Below are positions 11,410-22,300 of a stretch of 64,000 bases of DNA, piece by piece. The DNA lies in contig NW_006921537.1 in NCBI RefSeq assembly GCF_000340215.1, positions 3,598,080 to 3,662,079 of the forward strand. The letters are read 5' to 3'. A program made the position numbers and the translations under genes. The notes below the pieces were generated by a model. It searched no databases. It worked only from the letters and a program-made list of their open reading frames with translations, and was not told where the DNA came from. How positions within the stretch are numbered: position 1 is the stretch's first letter; the number at the start of each line of letters is the position of its first letter. The stretch comes from Pseudocercospora fijiensis CIRAD86. Taxonomy: Eukaryota; Ascomycota; Dothideomycetes; Mycosphaerellales; Mycosphaerellaceae.

Positions 11410-13903
11410 CTATCTCTGCGCGGAGTTGGTGTCCAGGTCCATCAGCGCGGCTTCCATATCAGCATCGTCCTCCATATACTCTTCCTGAGCTTCTCTCATT
11501 GCAGAATCATTGTTGCCGTAGTCGCCATTCTCATCGAGCTTTGGTTGAGAAGCCGCGACCTTCTGCTGGTGGGCCACCAAGTCTTCGTAACTCCACGTAC
11601 TGATACCCTCTTGCATGGAGATGGGAAATGGCTGACTCATCTGCTTCAAGAACTTCTTTGCGGCGGCAACAGCCTGATCGACAGACATGTTGGTGTCGCT
11701 ATCCATGAGCTGGTTGTTGATCCACTTGGGCAGTTGGTTCCGCTTCTTGGCGAAACGCTTATCCGCCATGACCATGACGCCGTAATCGTCTTTGCCACGC
11801 AACACACGACCGAGACATTGTGCGCAGTGTCGCATCGCATCGAAGGAGAGGAAGTCGTTTTCCTTAATCCGGTAGGTCTCGCGCAGAAACTCGAGGCGAG
11901 CTTTCAGGATGCGCGATTCTGTGTATTGAAAGGGCACGCCGATGCAAAGCACCGTGCGACCATAGTGGTGATCGAAATCGATCCCTTCAGACACCTTTCC
12001 TCGTGCGACACACAGCAGTACAGCACCTCTGCCGTTACTGCATGCCGTTCGATAGGTCTCCAATGCGAGAGAGGTCTCTTGACTATCCGGCGTTTCTACC
12101 AGAATCAGCTTGCTCTTCCACACCGAATCGAGGATACCCATAGTCTGCCACATTGAGATGACGCTCTCCATGTATAGGTAAGATGGAAAGAAGACCACGA
12201 TCCCATCCGGTGTCAGCTTGGAGAACTCGATGAGAAGGTTGCCGTAGTTGCGAACGTTGGCTGGATCGTTACGCGTTTGGAAGCCCGAAGATATCTGGCC
12301 CTGATCGGAGCCTCGTGTCACGATCATCGGCAAGAAAGACTTTCTCGCCAGCGTCATCGTGTATGATTCTTGAACTACACACTCAAAGCCCAGCATTTTC
12401 GGATACATCTCCAGAGGTGAGATTGTTCCAGAGGTGATGATGACTGAGCTGAAGCGGTCAAAAACGGGTTTGATCGCTATCGCTGCATCGAGGCATGTGA
12501 AGTGGAGGATCGGGTTCGGGACGGTAGCAGTGTCGGATTCATATGGTTCAAGGATCAGCAAGAATCCAGTATCATAGGTAGCGGCGAGTGTTGCGAACGT
12601 TGCCACTTCCTGTAGTGGCTGATAGTCTTCGATGTTTGTGAGTTCCAGTGTGCGGACGAGAGAGGTTAGACGTTCGGCACAAAAGCGGAGCGGTTTTCTC
12701 TCGATGAAGGTGAGCTCTTTGAGATGTTGCAGAAATGACGGCGGCGTTTCCGAGATGACGTGTAACACCTTCATACGTGTTTTGAGGTATTCGATGAATC
12801 GCTTCAGGAAGGCGACGAAGTGTTCAGCTCTCCGGATGTTGCCAGGGACCGCTTCTTTTAGCAAGTCGTCTGGGAGAGCTGGATTAGACATGAATGCTCC
12901 TTCGTCACGAGCCGCGTCGGCTTCTCGTAGACCTTCGACGAGCTTTGCATACTCATTCTGAAGTTTGTCTGCATCAGTCTGCTTCATCGTGGTAATTTCT
13001 CTCTCCAAGTTGGCAGCACCTCTGGCAGCCTTCCGCAAGGAGTCTTCGGTCAGGTCTATGCTCAGCGATTCGATACAGACGTTGTCGATGTTGTGTGCCT
13101 CGTCAAAGACGACGATGCAGTCCTTGGAGAGCTCTCTCGACACCCGCTCCGCAATCTTTGGATCCAGGAGATAGTGATAAGAATAGATGATGACGTTGCA
13201 GAAAGGCATCATCCGACGCGCGGTGAAGTAGGGGCACTGTTTCTGTTGCTCTCCATATCGCAGCATGCCATCGAGCGTCCAGACTCCTGGCGGGATCAGG
13301 TTGTGTGGCTCAAGCAGGTCGAGATTGTCGTGGTAGATGCACACGTCGACATCTTCGCCACGATCCTTCTTCTCCTTGACGAAAGCAGCCGTCAGACTTC
13401 GACATCGCGCATCTACGACCGAGCCGCTCTTCTCCTGTTTGACGGATGGATGCAGGCAAAGATTCTTGCGACTCGTGAGGCCCAGTCCTCTGAAATCCTC
13501 GGCATGCCCGAGCTGGTCTGATCGGTACTTCATCAATGCTTTGAGTTCGGCGAGCGCCTTCTCGATCTCCGACATGGTTCGCGAGCAGTAGATTAGCTTC
13601 CGATGCTCGGGATAGTGCTGTTGGTACGCGACAATCAGCGAAAGAAGCGACACGGTCTTTCCCGTGCCTGAAGGCATCTCCAATACGCAGTGGCCGCCGG
13701 AGTCGAGGGTCTGCTTGAGCGCGCACATGTACTCCTGCAGTCTGAAGTAAGCGCATGCTGCGGCGTCTTAGGGAGCGATGCGTACATATTGCTCGGGATA
13801 TATTCTGGGGTATGGAAAGAGCACGGGAAGGTCTGCCCCGGTCAGCGCATTGCCATTGCCATTCGACCGCCACGGAAGACTCGCCTCCAATATAGAACTT
13901 CAT
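11410..13903 (-). CDS. RAD3: DNA repair/transcription helicase XPD (Rad3), TFIIH subunit; 3 exons
   Basis: 5'-3' ATP-dependent helicase of TFIIH, acting in nucleotide excision repair and polymerase II transcription. Exons (minus strand): 13903-13885, 13832-13786, 13734-11410; product about 796 aa. The spliced N-terminus reads MKFYIGDLPVLFPYP, matching yeast Rad3 except one residue. The Walker A lysine (GTGKT) falls at residue 48, as in yeast and human. The four Fe-S cysteines are at 115, 133, 154 and 189, DEAH at 233-236, and motif VI as QCLGRVLR. Length agrees with the family (yeast 778). Intron 1 (13833-13884) has a GC donor; intron 2 (13735-13785) is GT-AG. Exon 1 is only 19 nt. Divergent from LTN1 with 273 bp between starts. 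Confidence 0.95.
13735..13785 (-). other. RAD3 intron 2 (51 bp, GT-AG)
   Basis: Donor TAT|GTACGC and acceptor CTGCAG|GAG; CTTAC near the end serves as a branch point. Splicing gives PEQYEYMCALKQTL, matching the Rad3 family. The first AG (CTTCAG) would break the frame. Confidence 0.85.
13833..13884 (-). other. GC-AG intron (RAD3 intron 1, 52 bp)
   Basis: Donor GGAG|GCGAGT and acceptor GGGGCAG|ACC, with the branch-point-like GCTGAC about 10 nt before the acceptor. Only this junction joins the conserved MKFYI start to DLPVLFPYP in frame. A GT donor alternative (G|GTCGAA at about 13867) would need the upstream ATG at 13909 and an unrelated N-terminus. Confidence 0.82.
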
Positions 13904-14176
13904 CTTGCATGCCCGAAGCTAGCGCCTGGCGCCTCGCATGCCGATCTGCTGAGGACGTGACCGTGACCACGCTCATCAATTGCAACGTCGCTCCTGAATT
14001 ATGAATGCAGCTTGTCGGATGGCAGAGGCAGTCGCGATGACCGACCTTGCATCGGGCCGTCCCTCCCTACAGTAGCGCCGAGCTTAGCTTAATCGGCCTG
14101 CCTTCGATGACCTCAGAAGCCGTGCATCTTTCTTTCTTGACCAAACACTCAACTTTACATCCGACTTTTTCGCGTC
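13904..14176. promoter_or_regulatory. Shared divergent promoter, RAD3/LTN1
   Basis: The 273 bp between the two start codons must hold both 5' leaders and promoters. It is un-RIPed and has no clear TATA box, as is common for housekeeping genes. A pyrimidine-rich stretch (about 14120-14170) leads into LTN1. Confidence 0.6.
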
Positions 14177-17100
14177 ATGAAAAAGGCTCAGTTCAAGTCG
14201 CACGCCAGCAGTGGTCGGGCTGGCGGATTTGGCGGCGGATTTGGTGGCGGATTTGGTGGATTTGGTGGCTCAGCGCAGTCATCTGTGCTCTCATATGTCC
14301 AAGAACCTCCCGACTACACCATCATCAGCGACTCGAATATTGTGCTTGCATTCAAAAACCTCACCAAGAAGGACGGAACGACCAAGGCCAAGGCTCTCGA
14401 GGACCTGCAAGGCTACCTGATTTCTGGCGAGACCGAAATTGAGGATGGCCTTATCGAAGCATGGGTGAAGCAGTACCCTAGGCTCTCTATCGACAATGCA
14501 CGTCGAGTCCGTCAGCTCTCCCATCAGCTTACAGGACAGATGGGAGCGAGACTGGGAAAGCGAATCGCCAAGCATCTCCCAAAAATCGTTGCACCTTGGC
14601 TGAGCGGGACATTTGACGTAGATCGTTCTGTCTCGAAATCTGCGCAGGATGCTCTGGCGACTGTGTTTCCGTCTTCAGAGAAGGTTCAAGGACTGCGGAA
14701 GACCTTTCACGAGTCAATAATCACATACTGCAAGCAAGCGGTGTTGGATGAGACTGTTGGCAGTCTTAGTGATGAGCGGTCTGTCAGTGCTGATGATGCA
14801 AAAGGAATGTATGCACGAGTGGTATCCTCGGGCATTGCGGTAATCTCAAGCTTGATCGACAGCCTCTCGCCTGAGGAATTGTCGAAGCAGAGTAGCACCT
14901 ACGACAGCATTCTGGGACATAAGAAACTATGGGAGCTGTCATCTTATGAGGACTCGAGCGTCAGGAAGGCCGTTCATCGCTTGGTCCAACTTTGCCTGCA
15001 AAGGGAGAGGTCGTTCGTTGGAAACAACCAAAAACTCGCATCTAACGCCTATGTCTACAAAGGTCTGGCATCTGATCAGACGGGATCTGCACTCGACTTC
15101 GTCTCCACCCTACACGCATTGACGATCGCATTCCCGGACGTCTGGACAACTGCATACTCTGGGAAGAAACCAGCTCTCTCTCGCCTACGGCAATGCTTGA
15201 AGAGCGGCGCGCATGCGGGTCCAGCAGGTTACTGGGACATCATGGCAGATCTACTCCGAAGACTACCCAGCGAAGTCTTGCCAACAAGCTACGATGACAT
15301 TGCCGATCTTCTTCTAGCCACGCGAGATGGTGTCAGCAGGAAGGAAGAGCGCTTCAATGCATCAGCGGCATGGCCGGCATACTTCAGCCTTCTTGACATG
15401 GTAACGCAGCAAACATCGGACGAAGACTGCGAAAACCTGCTGGAAGCATTCGCCATGCCACCGATCAATCACTATCTCCATCCTTCTGATGAAAGCGCAA
15501 GGTGGAGCGTAACAGGCGCCAAGGCTGCGTCGCTGGTTGCAAAGGTCACCATTGTGAAGCGCCTGCCACCACTTCTCGAACGCAAATGGAAGCATCTGGG
15601 CGACAAGCTCGTCGAAGTCGCAAAGATGTCTCAGCCGGAGCAGTCGAAAGACTTCGACAAGTCACAGAAGCACGTGGCGACTGTAGGCGAGCGATGGGCA
15701 GCACTGCAACGAGAGCTGTATTCTAGCGATTATGGGTTCCTGGATACAATGAAGCAGGTGTTTGCAAGCGTGAATACAAGCATAGCGAGTGAGTGTATTT
15801 CACTGCTCAAGACTCGCAACGGCAAGCCGTATGGCGCAGCAGCTGTTCTTGAAGAGCAGCTGCGCAATTGCGGAAGCTATCTGTTGTCGGAAACATCCTT
15901 CGCCGACTTGGTTAGAGGCTTCGTCACTGGAGATGTGCCGCGGCTGGTGTATAGTCCGTCGCAGAAGCAGATCATACGCTGTTTGTATGCCGTACACTCC
16001 GAGCCTTGGTTTGCAGAGGCATTCCAAGCCGTTCTCAGCCACGCTCTCGACAGCAAAGAGCCAGAAACCGCAAAGATTAGTGCTTTACGCTCACTATTTC
16101 CGCCCAATACACCACCGTCGGTCATTCAGGATTCACAAGCTTCAGAACCACTGCAAGAGTTCCTATCGAAGCATGCTTCGCCCGGAACCGAGCGCGAACA
16201 CACAACTTTGTTCTCAGAGCTCCTTAAGCTAGGCGTTGTCTCCCAGGATACATCTAATGCGGTGCTCGCCGGTCTGACACAAAAGCTATCGCTCTCTGGC
16301 AACGAAGTCCTTCTTGGACTGTCTGCGCTAGATCAGGTCGCGATGACGAACGAAAGCGCAGTCAGAGCATTCATGTCTGGAACCAACACTGCGGGTGAGC
16401 AATTGTTGTCCAGTGTACTTCGCCTTGAGCAGTCACCCCAGGATGATGTCGCCGAGAAAGCTACAACCTTGTCGTCGCGACTGACATCATCTATGGTTGA
16501 CGCACCTGCGAACACCAAATACGGAGTGATTTTGCAGAATCTTGAACGAGTTTCTGCATCTTCATTGCCCATAGAGTCAGTTATCGACCTTGCAAACAAA
16601 GTCATTGGAGCAGGAGAGGATGTGACAGATAGCAGTGAACTTCTGCCAAATCTCGAAACTTGGCGACAAGCAATCTTTGCGACACTGAGACCGCTGAAAA
16701 GATCTCTAGCATTGCTTAGCCCTCTTGGAGGGGCTGTACATCTTGTCGGATCGGCAACCGAGACCGAAACTGCGCATTACGATGCAGAGGGCCTTTCACA
16801 GGCGCTGAGAATTGCAATGTACTACGCAAATGTCCTCACGGCGGCGCAGAAAATCTCGCTCCAGGGTACTGATAAGGCAACTCTTCTCGCCCTCCTCAAT
16901 GTCTGTCTCCTTCTAGCCGAAGATAACACCAGCATTGCCGGCGCAAATGGTCTGTGGAAATCCAATCAAGACTTGAACCTCGACATTGAGATCATGGAAT
17001 TTGTTAGCAACGCGAACCAGCTTACTCGAAGTTACTGGGACGAAGTTGGCGCAGATTCAGCAGCTCCCGGCCCAGCTCACTTCTTCGATGTGCTTCAAGG

Positions 17101-19024
17101 TCTTCAGAAAGAACATATGGGAACGCCAGTCGCATACTATGCAGCACTTGCGTGCACAAAGTCGCATGACAATTTCTTCGAGCTGAATGGATACTCAGCG
17201 GATCAGGCCAAGACCAGTGAGGAAAGACTTCGAATGCTACGATCAGCCAAGAACACTATGGACCTCGTTGCATATATCGTTGGCTTCGCACAGCCGCTGG
17301 GCGGAAGCCGATTTCTGTCTCGCCTATGCAACGAGACCGCAGCAGATCTCACCGACATGTCCCTGGAGGTCGATCAAGCACGAGCTTTGGAATCGCTCAT
17401 CCTCATGAACCAGATCTTGTACACTCAGCCTGACGAAATCGACACTATAGCCAAGAATCGCATAGTGTTCTTGGTCAAGCACATCGTGTCCTGGCTCAAG
17501 ACGGATGCGCCTCTGGAAATCAAAGCGGAAGTATGCAAGTCGCTATCGCATCTCCTGGCCGGCATGGCCGATATGTATGGGGATCACTGGACGAGCGTTA
17601 TCGAATCGCTGGTCGACTTCTGGAACGCTTCTAGCTCCGTTGCTGATAGAGGAGCAATATCTGAACCCAGCATTCTGGTTATTCACGCCACTTTGAAGCT
17701 CTATGCCAGCCTGCGAAAGCTTTCTCGAGGGGAAGAGCCCAACGACGACCTTGCAGATGCGCTCAAGCAAAGCGAGGACTCCCTCCGCGGAGGCTTGGTC
17801 GCATTACTGCAATCTGTCAGCGGCATTCCTGACCAATGTCACCAACCTTTGATGGTCACCAATGAGCTTCTTGCTCGACAAATTTCCCAACTACCACCCA
17901 AGCCTGTCAGAGACGCAGAAGAGTTGTTCCCATTGTTATACTCTCCGTCTCAAGCCGTTCTTGGTGCTGCATTTGAGCTTCTTCATCAACATATCCCTCA
18001 GGCGCAGGAGCAGATCTCATTCGATGCAGCGCTTGAAGACAAGAAGGCAAGCTTGCCCGACGAGCTCTTGTCGCTCCTCATCGATGCTCCGACTCTAGAC
18101 TCACTAGCTGATTCCTCTTTTGACACAATGATGCCATTGAACTTGCAAGGCTACCTCTACAGCTGGCGCCTGGTATTCGATCACTTCACGGGCTCCAGTT
18201 ACAGAGTCAAGGGTGACTATATCGAGCAGCTGAAAGAGAACGGCTGTCTCAATGGCCTGCTGCAACTCGTTTTCGACTTTCTTGGCCACACGCGCGGTCG
18301 TCCGGTGGATGCCTCCAACTTTGATCTCAGAACTTACACGGCAAATCAGGAATCCGGCCCCGAGAAGGATGTTCAGTCGCTGCTCACTCACCTTTACTAC
18401 CTGTCCTTGGCCAACCTGCCCAGCCTTGTGAAGAACTACCTCAACAATGAGATTCGATCCCGCCAAGCACCTAAGACCATCGAGGCCTGGACAGCCAAAT
18501 TCATCAGTCCGCTGATCATCAGCTCCAGCCTGGAAGAAGTGTCTCAGTGGAACGAAAAGAACGTCAAGAACGATCCCGACTACGAAGCAATGACCATCAA
18601 AGTCAACCCTCGCGGCCGCGAAGTCTACGCAAACTACATGGTCGATGAGCAAACCATGGCGATGAAAATCGTGCTTCCAGAAGCTTATCCGATGCAAAAC
18701 GCTCGAGCCGAAGGCATCAATCGCGTCGCCGTGAGCGAGCAGAAATGGCGCTCGTGGCTCCTCAATTGCCAAGGCACCATCACTTTCTCCAACGGCTCCA
18801 TCATCGACGCTCTGACCAACTGGCGCAAGAACGTGGCCGGCGCGCTCAAGGGTCAATCGGAATGTGCGATTTGCTATTCCATCATCAACGATGCGAAGGA
18901 GTTGCCGACCAAGCGCTGTCCGACTTGCAAACAGATGTTCCATAATCAGTGTCTGTTTAAGTGGTTTCGATCGAGTAATTCTAGTACTTGTCCGCTTTGT
19001 AGGCAGCAGTATCGGTATCATTAG
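14177..19024 (+). CDS. LTN1: Listerin E3 ubiquitin ligase (Ltn1/Rkr1), ribosome quality control
   Basis: Ubiquitinates nascent chains stalled on 60S subunits, working with Rqc2 and Cdc48 in the cytosol. The protein is 1615 aa from a single intronless frame, close to yeast Ltn1 (1562). The N-terminus has KKAQFKSHASSGRA, a Gly/Phe-rich stretch (residues about 16-32) and the conserved AFKNLTKKDGTTKAKALEDL segment where the listerin N-domain begins. A long helical-repeat body follows. The C-terminal RING spans residues 1563-1610: CAIC, CPTC, HNQC and CPLC supply the eight zinc ligands, and the chain ends in RQQYRYH. The start fits: ATG after TTTTCGCGTC, directly before the conserved N-terminus. 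Normal base composition and no sign of damage. Confidence 0.95.
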   Translation: MKKAQFKSHASSGRAGGFGGGFGGGFGGFGGSAQSSVLSYVQEPPDYTIISDSNIVLAFKNLTKKDGTTKAKALEDLQGYLISGETEIEDGLIEAWVKQYPRLSIDNARRVRQLSHQLTGQMGARLGKRIAKHLPKIVAPWLSGTFDVDRSVSKSAQDALATVFPSSEKVQGLRKTFHESIITYCKQAVLDETVGSLSDERSVSADDAKGMYARVVSSGIAVISSLIDSLSPEELSKQSSTYDSILGHKKLWELSSYEDSSVRKAVHRLVQLCLQRERSFVGNNQKLASNAYVYKGLASDQTGSALDFVSTLHALTIAFPDVWTTAYSGKKPALSRLRQCLKSGAHAGPAGYWDIMADLLRRLPSEVLPTSYDDIADLLLATRDGVSRKEERFNASAAWPAYFSLLDMVTQQTSDEDCENLLEAFAMPPINHYLHPSDESARWSVTGAKAASLVAKVTIVKRLPPLLERKWKHLGDKLVEVAKMSQPEQSKDFDKSQKHVATVGERWAALQRELYSSDYGFLDTMKQVFASVNTSIASECISLLKTRNGKPYGAAAVLEEQLRNCGSYLLSETSFADLVRGFVTGDVPRLVYSPSQKQIIRCLYAVHSEPWFAEAFQAVLSHALDSKEPETAKISALRSLFPPNTPPSVIQDSQASEPLQEFLSKHASPGTEREHTTLFSELLKLGVVSQDTSNAVLAGLTQKLSLSGNEVLLGLSALDQVAMTNESAVRAFMSGTNTAGEQLLSSVLRLEQSPQDDVAEKATTLSSRLTSSMVDAPANTKYGVILQNLERVSASSLPIESVIDLANKVIGAGEDVTDSSELLPNLETWRQAIFATLRPLKRSLALLSPLGGAVHLVGSATETETAHYDAEGLSQALRIAMYYANVLTAAQKISLQGTDKATLLALLNVCLLLAEDNTSIAGANGLWKSNQDLNLDIEIMEFVSNANQLTRSYWDEVGADSAAPGPAHFFDVLQGLQKEHMGTPVAYYAALACTKSHDNFFELNGYSADQAKTSEERLRMLRSAKNTMDLVAYIVGFAQPLGGSRFLSRLCNETAADLTDMSLEVDQARALESLILMNQILYTQPDEIDTIAKNRIVFLVKHIVSWLKTDAPLEIKAEVCKSLSHLLAGMADMYGDHWTSVIESLVDFWNASSSVADRGAISEPSILVIHATLKLYASLRKLSRGEEPNDDLADALKQSEDSLRGGLVALLQSVSGIPDQCHQPLMVTNELLARQISQLPPKPVRDAEELFPLLYSPSQAVLGAAFELLHQHIPQAQEQISFDAALEDKKASLPDELLSLLIDAPTLDSLADSSFDTMMPLNLQGYLYSWRLVFDHFTGSSYRVKGDYIEQLKENGCLNGLLQLVFDFLGHTRGRPVDASNFDLRTYTANQESGPEKDVQSLLTHLYYLSLANLPSLVKNYLNNEIRSRQAPKTIEAWTAKFISPLIISSSLEEVSQWNEKNVKNDPDYEAMTIKVNPRGREVYANYMVDEQTMAMKIVLPEAYPMQNARAEGINRVAVSEQKWRSWLLNCQGTITFSNGSIIDALTNWRKNVAGALKGQSECAICYSIINDAKELPTKRCPTCKQMFHNQCLFKWFRSSNSSTCPLCRQQYRYH

Positions 19025-19345
19025 GAGGGATGGAGTGATGAGGATGGAGATGATACATGAGGAATGATGGTATGGAAAAGTTTCGATCAATGTGCTTGGG
19101 ACTCTGATGCTTGCTTGGGGTCTGGCTTCGCTTTGTGGATGCTCTCAGGCCATACAATGTGCCATTTCTGTCCTTTCGATCTACTCCTGCTCGTGCTCTG
19201 GGCTGCTCGACCTTCGATCATTGCTTTTGTATAGATAGCTTTGCAGGGTGGTTGGAGGGGCGGACCGAAGTCCGCCCGCTGGCTTGGTAGAACTGGAACA
19301 TTGCATTGCGATGCTCCTACGCTGCCCAACAACCCACAAAATGCT
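19025..19345. other. Intergenic, LTN1 3' end to kinase-like gene
   Basis: 321 bp without a gene. An ATG at 19341, five bases before the chosen start of the next gene and out of frame with it, would make a short overlapping upstream ORF. Confidence 0.5.
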
Positions 19346-21205
19346 ATGTTCTCGTGCCGCTTGTCGCTGTCAACAGCGGATCTTAGATACGTCGCTCGAG
19401 CCGTATTGCGGCGAATGAGATCGGCGGAATTACGACGTGTCGCCAATGGCTCATTACACACTGTCCGGACGATGAGCAGCTCGTGTAGTCACCGTTCTAC
19501 TTCTTCCTTGTTCCACTACACCTCTGGGCGATGGGTGTAAGTGCGGTCTAATGTCACAGATGCCGCACCTTCTGCTAACTCAACAGATACAACGAGGATA
19601 AGCGTCTCAAAGAGCGAGAGCGCATATTCGATGTCGATCAGCTGCAGTATCTCGCCGCCCAGGCGGTGTCTCGACATCGGGAAGATGTTACCCGCATCGA
19701 AAAGCTAGGCGAAGGCGCTGCCAATCGAGCATTTGCGATTCGGTTTAGAGATGGTCTCCAGGTAGTCGCACGCATTCCTTATCCTGTGATACAGCCAAAG
19801 GGGCTCGTTGTAGCAAGCGAAGCAGCGACGATGACTTTCCTCCGCTCAAAAGGCATACCGGTCCCGCAAGTGTTCGGGTACTCTTGTACCTCAGGAAATC
19901 CTGCTGGCACCGAATATATCTTCATGGAGTTCTGTTCCGGAAGAGACCTTGCCTGTGCATGGGACGAGATGGCCGACGATGACTGCAGTCGTTTCATTCA
20001 ACATCTGGTGAACGTAGAAGCCCGACTTTCAGCTATTCGTCTACCAGCCTATGGCAGCCTGTATTTCCTTCGAGATCTGCCCTCGAAAGGGAGTGGCGTT
20101 CCCATTGATACGCAAGACGCTAGCAACCCAGACTCAATATACATCGGTCCAAGCACGGGTATTCAATTTTGGTTTGGCAAACGGAGTAGCCTGCAGATTG
20201 ATCGCGGACCTTGTGAGTATCGAGTCCCCGTTAAACTCGCATGCCTTCACTGACCATAGACCACACAAAGTCTCCCAACCAGAAGCTGCCATGAATGCAG
20301 GCGCCGAAAAAGAAAAGAAGTATCTCGAGAAGTATGGGCGCCCGCTCCTCCCATTCAATCGCTTCCAAAGAGAGACGTTCAATTTCCGAAAACAGTCGCC
20401 TTCAGTCCATCTCGACAGTCTTCGGAAATACCTGCAGATCTCAAAGCACCTGATCCCTCATTCTGAAGCCCTAACATCGTCGGTCCTGAGACATCCCGAT
20501 CTTCGTCCTAGCAATGTGTTCGTCTCTGAGGATTTTCGAATAACTGCGCTGATCGACTGGCAGCATAGCAGTGCACTGCCCATGTTTCTGTCAGCTGGGA
20601 TTCCAGAGTTCTTAGACAAGAAAGGATCGCAGCCACCCGATCAACCTCTAGAAATGTCAAACAACACTTCATCGCAAGAGGACGAAGACGATAACATTAA
20701 AGCTCAACATCTCTATCTCCAGCGCCAAAGAGAACTTCGCAACACTTACATCGGCGCCGTGGAGCAACATGACCCTCTACACTTCGAATCCCTTACCTAT
20801 CCCTTCTCAATCGGTCGACAGAAACTCCACCGCTTATCAGAAAATCCGTGGCAAGGCGACAACATCCCCCTTCGCTCCAGTTTGATCTTTGTCAAACAGA
20901 ATTGGCCGCAAATCACATCTGATCCCACCATCCCCTGCCCAATTGCATTCACGGCAGAAGCTGAGCAGGAGTGCTTACGTCTCGATGATGCCGAGCAACA
21001 AGGTGTCGAGCAGTTGGAAGCCTTCAAGCAGGCCATTGGTCTAGGGCCGGAAGGCTGGGTTTCCCACGAGAATTACAACGCTGCGAAAGAAGCAATCGCA
21101 CGGATGAAAGAAATGTCGCTGCAGCTGGCCGAGACGGAGGACGAGGTGATTGCTATCCGGGATCATTGGGTTTTTGATGATATGGATGAAGAGGAATACT
21201 CATGA
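19346..21205 (+). CDS. APH-family phosphotransferase-like protein, probably mitochondrial (AIM9-like); 3 exons
   Basis: Exons 19346-19536, 19587-20212, 20271-21205; product 583 aa. Kinase-like fold of the aminoglycoside phosphotransferase family: glycine-loop-like GEGAANRAF at residues 105-113, hinge EYIFMEFCSGRDL, catalytic HPDLRPSN (H347, D349, N354) and metal-binding IDWQH (D368). In fungi, proteins with YTSGRW.YNED at the N-terminus and this core are often named AIM9 (altered inheritance of mitochondria); the substrate is unknown. The first about 30 residues are Arg-rich and lack acids, as in a mitochondrial presequence. Introns are 50 bp (GTAAGT, branch GCTAAC, CAG) and 58 bp (GTGAGT, CTGAC, AAAG). 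The exact ATG is the least certain point. Confidence 0.85.
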
Positions 21206-22300
21206 ATCGTGGCTTTCGTACAAGTCGTGGGTTGCACCCTGCTCTGCTCTACACGGAACTGAACGGACCTTTGCATTCGTCTAGACCGCTTGAACCCACA
21301 ACTTCTACTTGACGCACTCCAAAGCTCCAGACAACAAGGACTGCTACGCCGCGAACCGCTGTTGTCATCGAGGATCTTGCTACGCCGAAGATGAGAGTGA
21401 ACGCGATCAAAAACTTTTTGGAGTCGCATCGATCCAACCAACGGTGAGAAGTGGTCGAAAATGCTCAGCTATCCTACCTAGATGAAGATACTCGTCGAGA
21501 GGCGACTTTCGACTCTGGAGTCCTGTGACAGACAAGATACATATTGTTTTTTTTTTCACTTAAAACATACCGGGGGTTGGCAAGTTGCTTACTGATTGCG
21601 AGTGATTGGAGAAACAAAAAGTGTGTCATCTGGGAAGGATTTTGGTGGCGAGGCATCGAAACGCTTTCAGAATTGTGAACGGGGTCCAGTTGTCGTTGTC
21701 AGATGATGCTCTCAAGACTACTCAAATGAAGTTTATATACCACGGTTATATGGTACTCCTGGCAAAATGCGCCCTGTCTGCACCTTGCGCAACTGATGTA
21801 GACCGGTGCTGCTCAATGGCTTCACTGATGTAATGTTCATTGTTCAGACTCTTAGGAGAGGGGACTAGATGGCTTTCATGTATTTGCAAGCAAGCAGCTA
21901 ACAGCGAAAATATGAATATAAAGAGGAAAGGCTGAAATGAAGATGGAGGCAACGCGAAATAACACGATCGGTTCGCTTCGCTTTGGGCAGACACAGATGG
22001 AGGTTATTTGGTTGTGCAGGCGGCAAGGAAATGGGTCGTAGTTGCGTGAACGACGAAGTCAAGCGATGGAGACTTATGTAACAGCTAGACTCAGACCTTG
22101 CACAGGACGTCTATACATATGAATCGTTGAGCCTAGGAAGTGCCAGTCAACTCGTTCAGCAGACACGTGAAGACAAGACTTACCAAGTCGGCTGGAAGGA
22201 TTTGATGTGAGGATGTCGAAGAAGTGCATTAGTCCTTCGAGCGTCGTGATGCGATGACATCCTACATACCTCGAGACCAAGAGTTGCCATTGCCATTCGA
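21206..22300. other. Convergent intergenic region, kinase-like gene / PRP3
   Basis: About 1.1 kb between two 3' ends. Only short frames without motifs. Contains a T9 run near 21546. Presumably both 3' UTRs and terminators. Confidence 0.5.

Noticed and set aside
19666..20253. Kinase-like gene as two separate proteins
   Set aside because: A 58 bp intron with good GTGAGT, branch point and AG joins the two frames and the kinase motifs are split between them.
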